Positions 49,535 through 57,897 of a stretch of DNA of 64,000 nucleotides are shown in pieces. Origin of the DNA: Candidatus Iainarchaeum sp. (GTDB lineage: Archaea; Iainarchaeota; Iainarchaeia; Iainarchaeales; JAAZKV01). Location of the stretch: assembly GCA_026397015.1 (NCBI GenBank), contig JAPLVR010000006.1, forward strand, positions 1 through 64,000. Direction: 5' to 3'. The notes beneath the pieces were generated by a model. That model did no database searches and had not been told where the DNA came from. It saw only the letters and a program-made list of their open reading frames with translations. Within the stretch, counting starts at the first letter, position 1. Each line of letters begins with the position of its first letter. The position numbers and the translations under genes are program-made.

Positions 49535-49924
49535 ATGGCGAACTTTAACAGTCAAAAAAGAAAAAATCTTCCCTTCAAAAACAAGGGCGGAAGTTTCAAC
49601 AGGCCGGCGTTCGCGACCGAAGCGGAAGAAAATGAGGCATACCAGAGGCTCAGGATTCCCAATAGGGATGAACTCGAACAATTCGGGCTGGTTACGCAAT
49701 TAATGGGCGGGAGCCAGATAAAGGCGATTTGCGAAGACGGAATCGAAAGAAACCTGAGAATTCCTGGAAAAATGAAAAAAAAATTCTGGATTCGTGAGAA
49801 CGACATTGTTATTGTAAAATTGTGGGATTTCCAGCCAATCAAAGGCGACATCATCTGGCGCTACATGGGCAGCCAGGTCGGCTGGCTCAAAAGAAACGGA
49901 CGATTGGGGAAGCTGCCTGTTTAA
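49535..49924 (+). CDS. eif1A: Translation initiation factor aIF1A
   Basis: A 129-residue aIF1A with an OB fold: LEQFGLVTQLMGGSQIKAICEDGIE, RNLRIPGKMKKKFWIRENDI and WRYMGSQVGWLKRNGRL. It helps scan and choose the start codon in the 30S complex. The N-terminal basic segment (MANFNSQKRKNLPFKNKGGS) is longer than usual. It lies 25 bp after the DUF424 gene and before RIO1, the conserved archaeal order. Confidence 0.94.
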   Translation: MANFNSQKRKNLPFKNKGGSFNRPAFATEAEENEAYQRLRIPNRDELEQFGLVTQLMGGSQIKAICEDGIERNLRIPGKMKKKFWIRENDIVIVKLWDFQPIKGDIIWRYMGSQVGWLKRNGRLGKLPV

Positions 49925-49987
49925 ATTTTCGCATTTTATTTTACCCAACCTATTTCCTTAAAAAATCCAGCAAACAATTCTTTTTCT

Positions 49988-50773
49988 ATGAGGGAAATCG
50001 AAAATCCGAAAACAAGGGAAAGGGCGCCGAAAAAATTCGTCGAAACAATAATAAAGGATGATAACACAAGGCGCATATTCAACGACGTTTTTGACGGGGC
50101 GACAATCGCAACAGTGCACGAGCTCGCGAGAAAAGGGCACTTTACCGAGGTAGAATTTTTGGTTTCGGTTGGAAAAGAAGGAAACGTTTTCAGATGCAAG
50201 GGGGGAAACAATTACTACGCGCTCAAAATCTACAAAATCGAAACCTCCAACTTCAAGCACATGCAGGATTATATTGTTGGAGATGAGCGGTTCAAAAATG
50301 TCAGAAAGAGCAAGCTCGAAACCGTGATAGCGTGGACAAAAAAAGAGTTCAGGAATTTAAGTGAATTCACAAAAGCTGGAATAAGGGTGCCGACTCCGAT
50401 TGCGTTCAAAAGAAACTGCCTGGTGATGGAATTCATCGGCAAAGACGGGGAAGCTGCGCCGACCGCAAAAAATAAGCCGTTTGAGGAGCCGGAGAAACAA
50501 TACAAAATAATGTGCGAATACATGGCAAAAATGGTCGAGGCAAAAATTGTTCACGCCGATTTGAGCGAATACAACCTGCTGAATAACGGAGAGGAGTTGG
50601 TCATAATCGACTGCGGACAGGCGGTAAGCACCCTTCACCCGAAGGCGCAGGAATTTTTTGAAAGGGATGTTTTAAATCTCTCGAAGTGGTTTTCAAAACT
50701 CGGCGTTGAAACGAATTATGAAAAAATGTATTCCGAAATAAAAAAGAGAAAAACCAAAAAGGCTGAAAATTGA
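49988..50773 (+). CDS. rio1: RIO1-type atypical serine kinase
   Basis: A 261-residue RIO1 kinase. It has the N-terminal RIO signature VSVGKEGNVFRCKGG, the ATP-binding lysine (YALKIYKIE), the catalytic loop HADLSEYNLL (Asp about 191) and the metal-binding IIDCGQAV, where RIO1 usually has ID(V/F)xQxV. The C-terminal part carries ERDVLNLSKWFSKLG. RIO1 helps ribosome assembly; it is next to aIF1A and Pno1 as in many archaea. Confidence 0.92.
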   Translation: MREIENPKTRERAPKKFVETIIKDDNTRRIFNDVFDGATIATVHELARKGHFTEVEFLVSVGKEGNVFRCKGGNNYYALKIYKIETSNFKHMQDYIVGDERFKNVRKSKLETVIAWTKKEFRNLSEFTKAGIRVPTPIAFKRNCLVMEFIGKDGEAAPTAKNKPFEEPEKQYKIMCEYMAKMVEAKIVHADLSEYNLLNNGEELVIIDCGQAVSTLHPKAQEFFERDVLNLSKWFSKLGVETNYEKMYSEIKKRKTKKAEN

Positions 50774-50915
50774 AAAAATTTTTCGAAAACGAAGGAACCC
50801 TTAAAACATTTTTAAACATTTGTAACCCCTTTTATATGGAGAGCAAGAGTTATTCTGGCCATTTGCCTTATTTGGATTTTATTTTTGAATCAAGTGAAAT
50901 GCAACAGGTGCTTTG

Positions 50916-51434
50916 ATGGAAGAAATCGTAAGAATCCCGCATAACAGAATCGGCGTGCTGATAGGCCCGAAAGGAGAAATCAAAAAAACCATTTCGCAAA
51001 AAACACAGACAACAATGGAAATTGATTCTGCAAGCGGGGAGGTCGCAATAACAGGCGACGGCGAAAATTTTTTCAAAGCAACAGACATAGTAAAAGCAAT
51101 CGGGCGCGGCTTTTCTCCGGCAAGGGCGTTCGCACTGCTGAAAGACGATTATCTGCTTAGGATAATCGAGATACCTGAATTTGTCGGAAAAAACGCATCA
51201 AAACAAAAGGCGAGAAGAGGCAGGGTAATTGGAAAAGGCGGGCTGGCCCGCACGCAAATCGAGAAAAAAACCCGTTCCCTTATTTCTGTTCAGGGAAAAA
51301 CAGTTGCAATAATTGCAAGAGACACGGACATCGAATTGGCGGAAGGCGCCGTTGAAATACTGCTGGAAGGCGCGAGGCACGAAACCGCCACAAAATTCAT
51401 TGACAGGGCGCAAAGGGAAAGATTCGAATTATAA
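50916..51434 (+). CDS. KH-domain ribosome assembly protein (Pno1/Dim2-like)
   Basis: A 172-residue protein of two KH domains: NRIGVLIGPKGEIKKTISQKT and GRVIGKGGLARTQIEKKTRS. This is the archaeal Pno1/Dim2 that binds the 3' end of 16S rRNA during small-subunit maturation, and in archaea it is beside rio1. ATG 50916 is preceded by GGTG. A TATA box TTTTATATGG about 50828-50837 gives it a promoter independent of rio1. Confidence 0.88.
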   Translation: MEEIVRIPHNRIGVLIGPKGEIKKTISQKTQTTMEIDSASGEVAITGDGENFFKATDIVKAIGRGFSPARAFALLKDDYLLRIIEIPEFVGKNASKQKARRGRVIGKGGLARTQIEKKTRSLISVQGKTVAIIARDTDIELAEGAVEILLEGARHETATKFIDRAQRERFEL

Positions 51435-51548
51435 AAAAACAAGTCATGATTAAAAACAAAAAAAGAGCGGAAACCCTGCAAGGCATGTAATAAAAAGTTT
51501 ATTGTGTTAAAACTATTGGACAAAAACAAAAAAATTGCTGGTGAGCGA

Positions 51549-53312
51549 ATGGCGGAAAAAGTCAAGGAAAAGGAAAAAGCCAAAAAGGAAGAAGAGAAAT
51601 CGGGGAAAGCGGAACTCTCCGACGAAGAAACGGACGCAAACAACGCTGTTTTGGTGAAAAACCTTGACAAGGAATTCAAGGAGCACAGCGTCGCGGAATT
51701 CTTTAAAAAAAATAAACAAATGCTCGGTCTCTACGGAAAGGTAAGGACGCTCACAATGGTAATCCATGAGTATGTTACAAACAGTTTGGATGCGTGTGAG
51801 GAGGCAAATATTCTGCCGGAAATAGACGTAAAGATTGACGAGCTCGGGCCGGAATATTATCAAGTAACTGTAACAGATAACGGGCCGGGAATTTCAAAAG
51901 AAAATGTAGGAAAAGCATTCGGAAAGCTTTTGGCGGGAACGAAATTTCACCGCCTTATACAGGCGAGGGGGCAGCAGGGAATCGGATGTTCAGGATGCAC
52001 GATGCTTTCACAGATGACAACAGGAAAGCCGTCAAAAATAATCACAGGACGAAAAGGGCAAAAAGCGATGTCGCTCGAAGTCTCCGTCGACCCGAAAGAC
52101 AACGAACCGAAAATATCAAATATGCAAGAACTTGGAAAAGATTTTCAGGGCACAGCCGTTCAGGCAAAATTCAAAAATATTGTTTACAGGGAATCGGAAC
52201 AGGGCCCGATGGAATACCTGAGAAGGACGGCAATAGCGAATCCGCACGCTCAAATTTCTTTTAGGGATCCGGCTGGAAAAAAAGTTGTATTCAAGAGGAC
52301 GGGAAAAGAAATTCCGAAACCGCCGCAGGAAATAAAGCCGCACCCAAAAGGCTCAACAATCGACGATCTGCTTTCACTTAGCAGGGTTTCAAAGGCGCGA
52401 ACCGTTTCAAGTTTCCTTTCAACCGATTTTGACAGGATGGGCGCAAAAGCCGCTGATGAAGTAAAAAAAAGGGTAAATTTCGACATGGCAAAGGACCCGA
52501 AAAAATTGGGCTGGGACGAAGCCGAAGAAATAATCAAGGCGTTTAAGGAAATTGATTTTATCGCACCGAGCACGGATGCTCTGCGACCGATCGGAGAAGA
52601 AAGGATAAAAAATTCCTTGCAAAGCATTGTCCAGCCGGAATTTTTGACTGTGCTTACGAGAAAACCCGCGGTTTATGCAGGGGGCTTTCCTTTCCAGATA
52701 GAAATCGGAATCGCTTACGGGGGGAACGCCGGAAGGGCGATGGGCGAGGAAAAGAAAATAGAAATAATGCGGTTTGCAAACAAATCGCCGCTTCTTTTCG
52801 ACCCGGGAAGCTGTGCGCTCACAAAAGCCGTTCAAACAGTTGACTGGAAAAGGTACGGAATAAAGGATGTGGAACAGGCGCCGCTCACTGTGCTGGTAAA
52901 TTTTATTTCCGTTCACATTCCGTACACGGGCGCGGGAAAGCAGGCGATTGCGGACGAAGAGGAAGTTCTTGAAGAAATCAGGCTGGCGCTGATGCAGACT
53001 GGAAGAAGGGCAGGCATTTACATTTCAAAGAGAAGAAGGGAACAGGAAAACCAGTTGAAAAGGGAATTATTTTACAAATACATACCTGAAATAGTCGAGG
53101 CACTTCACAAACTTACCGGGGAGAGCAAGGCGTCGATGCAAAAAAGACTTGAAAAAATAGTGCTTGAAAAACTAAAACTTGAGGACGTGGAAGAGGCGAA
53201 AAAATCAAAAGCGGAAAACAAGGCAATGAAAGAGCTTGACAGCGACAGCACATACATACAACAACCGAAAAAAGAAAATAAGAAAGAAAAAAATGCGAAG
53301 GGTGGGAAATAA
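51549..53312 (+). CDS. top6B: DNA topoisomerase VI subunit B
   Basis: A 587-residue GHKL ATPase subunit. Landmarks are [18 protein letters not shown] (Bergerat motif, N-box), [32 protein letters not shown] (GxxGxG) and a helical C-terminal part ending in a Lys-rich tail. Topo VI relaxes supercoils and resolves DNA links during replication. The extended N terminus (about 40 residues) precedes [20 protein letters not shown] 51549 follows GGTGAGCG. The next gene starts 1 bp inside its stop. Confidence 0.94.
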   Translation: MAEKVKEKEKAKKEEEKSGKAELSDEETDANNAVLVKNLDKEFKEHSVAEFFKKNKQMLGLYGKVRTLTMVIHEYVTNSLDACEEANILPEIDVKIDELGPEYYQVTVTDNGPGISKENVGKAFGKLLAGTKFHRLIQARGQQGIGCSGCTMLSQMTTGKPSKIITGRKGQKAMSLEVSVDPKDNEPKISNMQELGKDFQGTAVQAKFKNIVYRESEQGPMEYLRRTAIANPHAQISFRDPAGKKVVFKRTGKEIPKPPQEIKPHPKGSTIDDLLSLSRVSKARTVSSFLSTDFDRMGAKAADEVKKRVNFDMAKDPKKLGWDEAEEIIKAFKEIDFIAPSTDALRPIGEERIKNSLQSIVQPEFLTVLTRKPAVYAGGFPFQIEIGIAYGGNAGRAMGEEKKIEIMRFANKSPLLFDPGSCALTKAVQTVDWKRYGIKDVEQAPLTVLVNFISVHIPYTGAGKQAIADEEEVLEEIRLALMQTGRRAGIYISKRRREQENQLKRELFYKYIPEIVEALHKLTGESKASMQKRLEKIVLEKLKLEDVEEAKKSKAENKAMKELDSDSTYIQQPKKENKKEKNAKGGK

Positions 53313-54454
53313 TGGCCAGAAAAATACCGAAAGAAAAAATAAAGTCAAAAGAGGAAAAAATCGGGCCTAAAGAAATAGCTGAGCGCCTCAAAAAAATGTC
53401 CGAAGGAATAGTAAAAGAAATAAACGCGGAAAAGGACCCGACTTTTACCACAATACAAAGAGGAAAGGGAAATGTCGAATGGGACGAAAAAAAAGGCTAC
53501 CTTGGGTTGGGGGAAAAAACCGCAACAAGAAACTTCCTGAACATAGCGCACGCAAAAAAATTCATGCAAACAACCATTATCGCCGCAAAAACCCACGACT
53601 ACTTGAGGCACAACAAAACCGCTTCCATCCGTGAAATTTATTACGAATTAAAACACACCATTGAAGGCACAAAAGAAAACACCTTCGAGGGGCAGGACGA
53701 AAGTGACCCAATAATTGTAGACATAGAGCACAGCGTTGACACAATAAGGGAAAAGTTGAATCTCCACGCGAACCCGAAGGGAACACTCTATGGAGACATA
53801 ACTTTGAAAGACAAGATGCACCACAACGACAAGTTCAACGCATCAAAACTTGGAAGGGGCGGCTGGAGCATAATGTCGAGAGTTGAGCCTGAAGAAATAG
53901 AGCTCATTGACGCGGACGCGGATTACTGTCTGGTTGTTGAAACCGAAGCGATGTTTGAAAGACTGATAGAAGAAGGGTATCCCGCCGACAACAGATGCCT
54001 ACTAATAGGAACCGGGGGGCAGGCTGCAAGGGGAACAAGAAGGCTGGTTCACAGGGTTCACGAAGAACTGGAGATGCCAATTTACGTTTTCACTGATGGG
54101 GACCCGTACGGCTGGTATATTTATTCAGTAATAAAACAGGGCTCGATGGCGTTGGCTGCGCACTCCGAATTCCTTTCGGTGCCCGACGCAAAATACATCG
54201 GGATGACGCTTGATGACGTTGAAACTTACGATTTGAAAAATGTGACTGAAAGGATGAAAGACGCTGACATAAAAAGGGCGGAAGAAATGCTGGAATATCC
54301 GTGGTTCAAAAACGAGGGATGGCAGAGGCAACTCAAGAAAGCGCTCAGCATGAAAATCAGGATAGAGCAGCAGGCGCTCGCAAACAAAAGCCTTGACTTC
54401 GTTGCAACAAAATACCTCCCGGAAAAAATCAAAAAGAAGGATTTCTTGGAATAA
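53312..54454 (+). CDS. top6A: DNA topoisomerase VI subunit A
   Basis: A 380-residue Spo11-like subunit. The CAP domain with catalytic Tyr lies in SIREIYYELKHTIEGT, and the Toprim acidic residues are in VETEAMFERLIEEGYP and YVFTDGDPYGWYI. It cuts and rejoins both DNA strands in the A2B2 enzyme with Top6B. The ATG starts on the final base of the top6B stop (TAATG), which links their synthesis. It is convergent with the Mre11 gene. Confidence 0.95.
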   Translation: MARKIPKEKIKSKEEKIGPKEIAERLKKMSEGIVKEINAEKDPTFTTIQRGKGNVEWDEKKGYLGLGEKTATRNFLNIAHAKKFMQTTIIAAKTHDYLRHNKTASIREIYYELKHTIEGTKENTFEGQDESDPIIVDIEHSVDTIREKLNLHANPKGTLYGDITLKDKMHHNDKFNASKLGRGGWSIMSRVEPEEIELIDADADYCLVVETEAMFERLIEEGYPADNRCLLIGTGGQAARGTRRLVHRVHEELEMPIYVFTDGDPYGWYIYSVIKQGSMALAAHSEFLSVPDAKYIGMTLDDVETYDLKNVTERMKDADIKRAEEMLEYPWFKNEGWQRQLKKALSMKIRIEQQALANKSLDFVATKYLPEKIKKKDFLE

Positions 54455-54488
54455 ATTCGGTTCGCCAATAACACGCGACAAAATTTTT

Positions 54489-55694
54489 TTATTCGCCGAG
54501 CAAAACCTTTTCTGCTTTTTCGGTTTCATCCGCCGCCAAAAGGTCAAATATTCTCCGTGTTTCAAAATTTTCGAGCTTTGCCTCTTCAACATGCTTCTCC
54601 AACATATCGACGCCGATTTCCAAAATACTTTTCTTCTTCAAATGCTCTTCCTTAAACGACCCGATTTTTTTTCCAAACTGCTCGGCTGAAAATTCCTTCG
54701 AAATTGAAAATACCGCCATGCCCGCCCCGTCGCCAAAATCAAACGAAACGTCGCTCTGCAAAAACCCCTTTGAAAGCGTTCCCATTAATTTAAAACGGAT
54801 GAGCGGCTTCATGCCTAAACTCTCACACAAAATCTTGGACACTTTTTCCTCGACAACTTTTTTCACCTCTTCGGGCTTCGCATCCTTGAAACTGATTTTC
54901 TCATAAAACAATTTCCTTTGCTCCGCAAAAGGAACGAACTCGATTTTTTTTGTTTTCGTGTCAAACAAAAAAACGCCCTTTTCTTTTTTCGCCTCTAACT
55001 TTTTCATCTGCGTAAAAATAGTCGAACCCGTTAAAAGAAACCTTTTGCCGCCGACATTTTGCTCGTCGTGCCAATGCAGGTGCCCGTCAACAATCAAATC
55101 AAAACCGCTCGGGAGATTGGAGAGGGAAAGCGACGCAATCGCCTCATCGCCGAACGGAAGAAATTCAATAAAAGACTGGTGCAGCAAAAGAATATTTACT
55201 GCGCCGCTCGCCGGTTTAGGGTCGAACTTTTCGAGCACCTGTTTCGCATTTCTCTCTGGAACCCCCCCGAGCCCCTGAATGGCAATCTTTTCTCCGAAAT
55301 TTTCCAAAATAATTTTTGCGCCGTGCAGTTGAATCATGCAGCCGGCGGACTCTAAAACTTCCAATGCGTTAACAAAATCTTTTCCCCTGAATTCATGGGT
55401 CCCATGAATTGCAATAAAGGGAATCCCCCTTAACCGAATTTTTTCGCGCGCCCCAAACCTTTCCCTTGTCATTTCGACTTCGTTTCCGCCATTTTCGGAA
55501 AAACATTCAAAAGCCCTCAACCAGACTTCCTGCTTCGGAACAGCATCATCAAACAGGTCGCCCGCGTGCAGAATCGCATTTACCTTCTTTTCCTTGAAAA
55601 TTCCAAGCGCCTCCTTGAAACGCGCAAATGATTCCTCATAAAGGTCTCCATCGCCGAAACCGAGGTGGGTGTCCGAGAAAATTCCCAAAAGCAT
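54489..55694 (-). CDS. mre11: Mre11-family DNA repair nuclease
   Basis: A 401-residue calcineurin-like phosphoesterase with all five nuclease motifs: IFSDTHLGFGD, LHAGDLFDD, AIHGTHEFRG (GNH(E/D)-like), IVDGHLHWHDEQN and a later LTGSTIFTQM. Its usual ATPase partner Rad50 and the HerA-NurA genes are not in this window. It processes DNA breaks. The C-terminal 120 residues are less conserved and mostly helical, of the kind that bind Rad50. The start is ATG 55694. Confidence 0.92.
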   Translation of the reverse strand: MLLGIFSDTHLGFGDGDLYEESFARFKEALGIFKEKKVNAILHAGDLFDDAVPKQEVWLRAFECFSENGGNEVEMTRERFGAREKIRLRGIPFIAIHGTHEFRGKDFVNALEVLESAGCMIQLHGAKIILENFGEKIAIQGLGGVPERNAKQVLEKFDPKPASGAVNILLLHQSFIEFLPFGDEAIASLSLSNLPSGFDLIVDGHLHWHDEQNVGGKRFLLTGSTIFTQMKKLEAKKEKGVFLFDTKTKKIEFVPFAEQRKLFYEKISFKDAKPEEVKKVVEEKVSKILCESLGMKPLIRFKLMGTLSKGFLQSDVSFDFGDGAGMAVFSISKEFSAEQFGKKIGSFKEEHLKKKSILEIGVDMLEKHVEEAKLENFETRRIFDLLAADETEKAEKVLLGE

Positions 55695-55761
55695 GAAGTA
55701 TCAACAATAGGAAAGAATTAAATTAGCTGTTTTTGTTGTGCGCCGGTGAACCAAAAAGACA

Positions 55762-56622
55762 TCAATCAAACGGTGTTTTTGAGGGATTGAAAAGCTGCGG
55801 CGCGAAAACCTTTGCGCCAAAAATTTTATTCAACTCATGAATTTTCTTCAAATCCGTTTCGGGAGTGAAAAACGCTGTTATCCTCCAGGCTTCGCATCTT
55901 CTCCTGCATTCATCAATTGAAACTTTTTTTAAATTTTCAAATGAATTCCATTCCGCTAATTTTTTTAATTCCGCGCCAGGAAAATTCTCGGGGCTTGCAA
56001 TAACAACTCTGCAGCCGCTGCGCATCAAAAGCCACGCAACCCTCAAATTTTCAGAATTTTTTTTCGAGGGAATGAACGCGACGCACCCCTGCGAGCCAAC
56101 CGGAAAACCGTTTGCGCCCTTTTCAACTTCGAAATAAAAAAATGCTTTTCCATTCCCTGAAATGCAGTGGCAAACTTTGTCGGGTTTTGAGAGGCTTACT
56201 TTGAGCCTTTTATTTTGAGAAAGAATTTTCGCACCCAAAAGATTTTCAATATCCTTTGAGCTGAAATCGTTTGAATAGCTTTTTCCTTTCACCGCAAAAG
56301 TTCCTTTCTCCAAAACCGACTTTGAAATTTCCGCGCCCTTTTCAGAGAGCCTGTCCAAATTGTTGAAAGGAACTTTTTGAGCCAGTGAAATCAGATAAAT
56401 GCCGAAACATTTTTTCAACGCGCCTAGAACCTTTTTCGGCTCGCCGGATGAAATTACATACCGCGCGCCAAAAAGTTCAATTGAATCAAAGGAAACTTTT
56501 TTTTCTTTGAGAGCCGCTTTAATATTTTCCCGCAATTTTTTTTCTATGAAGCGCCTGACGAAAAATGTTTTTAGCGAAACTTCTGGAGCGATTGTAACAA
56601 TGACGCAATTCGGCTCGAACAT
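55762..56622 (-). CDS. ThiI N-terminal half (NFLD + THUMP) fused to a degenerate PP-loop domain
   Basis: A 286-residue protein. Residues 1-85 match the ThiI N-terminal ferredoxin-like domain (APEVSLKTFFVRRFIEKKLR). Residues 90-165 form the THUMP domain (TFAVKGKSYSNDFSSKDIE, RLKVSLSKPDKVCHCIS). The rest (GFPVGSQGCVAFIPSKKNSEN onward) aligns with the start of the PP-loop domain, but SGGIDS is replaced and the core is short, so it cannot bind ATP. It would bind tRNA and supply substrate to the catalytic half at 41722-42357. A free-standing THUMP adaptor with lost enzyme core is the alternative. Confidence 0.85.
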   Translation of the reverse strand: MFEPNCVIVTIAPEVSLKTFFVRRFIEKKLRENIKAALKEKKVSFDSIELFGARYVISSGEPKKVLGALKKCFGIYLISLAQKVPFNNLDRLSEKGAEISKSVLEKGTFAVKGKSYSNDFSSKDIENLLGAKILSQNKRLKVSLSKPDKVCHCISGNGKAFFYFEVEKGANGFPVGSQGCVAFIPSKKNSENLRVAWLLMRSGCRVVIASPENFPGAELKKLAEWNSFENLKKVSIDECRRRCEAWRITAFFTPETDLKKIHELNKIFGAKVFAPQLFNPSKTPFD

Positions 56623-56718
56623 GACAAAAGATTCGGAAAAAGAGGTTTTTAAAGAAAACGCTCGACAAATTTTGACAATGCGATTCGAGAGCTTTCCTGA
56701 ACGAAGTGAAGGATGCTT

Positions 56719-56820
56719 TATCGAGCAACAGCGAAGATAATGCTTTTCGCCAACCTATAAAGGCATTTGCGAAGCAAGACCTATCGAGCATCAGCGAAGA
56801 TAGGGCTTTTCGCCAACCTT
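56719..56820. repeat. Direct repeat of about 39 bp, offset 63 bp, upstream of tRNA-Cys
   Basis: The segments at 56719-56757 and 56782-56820 share nearly all bases (the common core reads CGAGCA, CAGCGAAGAT and GCTTTTCGCCAACC). The spacer between them carries GGCATTTGCGAAGCAAGAC. Each unit also contains short internal complements (TATC/GATA). The whole stretch lies between the thiI-N start and the tRNA and has no ORF of its own. Confidence 0.65.
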
Positions 56821-56832
56821 TAACAAAGGTTG
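56814..56832. repeat. Hairpin just before tRNA-Cys
   Basis: CAACCTTT-AAC-AAAGGTTG is an 8-bp perfect stem that ends on the first base of the tRNA gene, so it lies in the 5' leader removed by RNase P. Confidence 0.5.
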
Positions 56833-56902
56833 CAGGGGTGGCAGACCGGTCATGCACTCGCCTGCAGAGCGAGTTAAGTGGGTTCAACTCCCGCCCCTTG
56901 CT
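56832..56902 (+). tRNA. tRNA-Cys (anticodon GCA)
   Basis: Acceptor GCAGGGG pairs with CCCTTGC (one G-T pair), with U73 as the discriminator, the identity base of tRNA-Cys. The anticodon arm CTCGC-CTGCAGA-GCGAG gives anticodon GCA. The T arm GTGGG-TTCAACT-CCCGC has the usual TTC loop. The D arm is short (GCA/TGC), and the variable loop has 4 nt, so total length is 71 nt. CCA is not encoded. A TTTTTTT run follows as terminator. Confidence 0.93.
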
Positions 56903-56908
56903 TTTTTT
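56902..56908 (+). terminator. T-run after tRNA-Cys
   Basis: Seven Ts directly follow the acceptor arm; archaeal polymerase stops at such runs. Confidence 0.6.
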
Positions 56909-57018
56909 GTCCAAGCAAAGAAGCTTTATAAATATTTCAGAAGCATTCTATTTGAATTGGTGAGCTAAAGAAAGTAAGCAAAATCTGCTGTTTTTGAACA
57001 ATTAAAAGTGATTTGAAG

Positions 57019-57795
57019 ATGGGTTTGAGACCTGGAAAGTGTTACAGGAATACCGGCTTGAAGCAAAGAGCCTATACAAGGGTGGCACCCGGTGTGCCGA
57101 GAAAGAGCTATGTCAAGGCGGCGCCCGCGCTAAAAATAAGGCAATTCAATATGGGAAACCCGTTGGCAGCGTACGATACCGTCGCAGATTTGTATGTAAA
57201 AGAATATTTTGATTTGAGAGACAACGCAATTGAAAGCGCGAGAATCGCAATCAACAGAAAACTTGTAAAGGAGCTTGGAAAAGACGGCTTCTTCATGAAA
57301 ATAAGGGTTTACCCGAGCCACCTTCTCAGGGAAAACAAACAGGCACAAGGCGCAGGAGCAGACCGTGTCAGCCAGGGAATGAGTTTATCATTCGGCGTGC
57401 CAATCGGAAGAAGCGCGAGAGTGAAAAAAGGGCAGGTAATTTTCAGCGTTCTCCTGATAGATTCACAGAAAGAAATTGTGAAAAGCGCTTTGCTCAGGGC
57501 AAAGGCAAAATTTCCATGCAGCGTCGGCGTTACAATCCACAAAGACATAAAGAGCATAGGAACACTGCCGAAGAAAGCAGTTGAAGAAGTTATAATTGAA
57601 ACTAAAAAAGCCGAAGCGGGTCCTGCAGAAGGCGCGGCAGCAGCGACGGCTCCGGAAGCCGGTGCGGAGGCAGGAAAACCCGGCGCAGCAACTGGGAAGA
57701 CCGGCACAGCGACGGGAGCAGAAGCTGGAAAGAAAGAAGCGGCTGCCGCTGCCGGAAAAGCTCCTGCGAAAGAACCGGAAAAAAAAGGAAAATAG
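57019..57795 (+). CDS. rpl10e: Ribosomal protein L10e (uL16) with Ala/Gly/Lys-rich tail
   Basis: Residues 1-190 are archaeal uL16 (L10e): RPGKCYRNTGLKQRAYTRV, IRQFNMGNPLAAYDTVADL, RVYPSHLLRENKQAQGAGAD, RVSQGMSLSFGVPIG. The protein binds the large-subunit A-site region. After residue 195 there is a 60-residue extension of Ala, Gly, Lys and Thr (for example EGAAAATAPEAGAEAGKPGA), not found in usual L10e. ATG 57019 follows GTGATTT. A TATA box CTTATAAAT at about 56932-56940 is the promoter. Confidence 0.95.
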   Translation: MGLRPGKCYRNTGLKQRAYTRVAPGVPRKSYVKAAPALKIRQFNMGNPLAAYDTVADLYVKEYFDLRDNAIESARIAINRKLVKELGKDGFFMKIRVYPSHLLRENKQAQGAGADRVSQGMSLSFGVPIGRSARVKKGQVIFSVLLIDSQKEIVKSALLRAKAKFPCSVGVTIHKDIKSIGTLPKKAVEEVIIETKKAEAGPAEGAAAATAPEAGAEAGKPGAATGKTGTATGAEAGKKEAAAAAGKAPAKEPEKKGK

Positions 57796-57897
57796 TTATT
57801 TCAGACTTTTTCAAATTCGAAAAATTAAAGATTTTTTATTTGCTTTTCAAACCTAGTAAATCTTTTTAATGAGAATAGGCTTCTCTTTATGGGCTGA

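Noticed and set aside
56519..56914. Minus-strand ORF with a repeated GWRKALSSL segment
   Set aside because: It is the 63-bp DNA repeat and the tRNA read as protein; the repeat, not a protein, explains the pattern.
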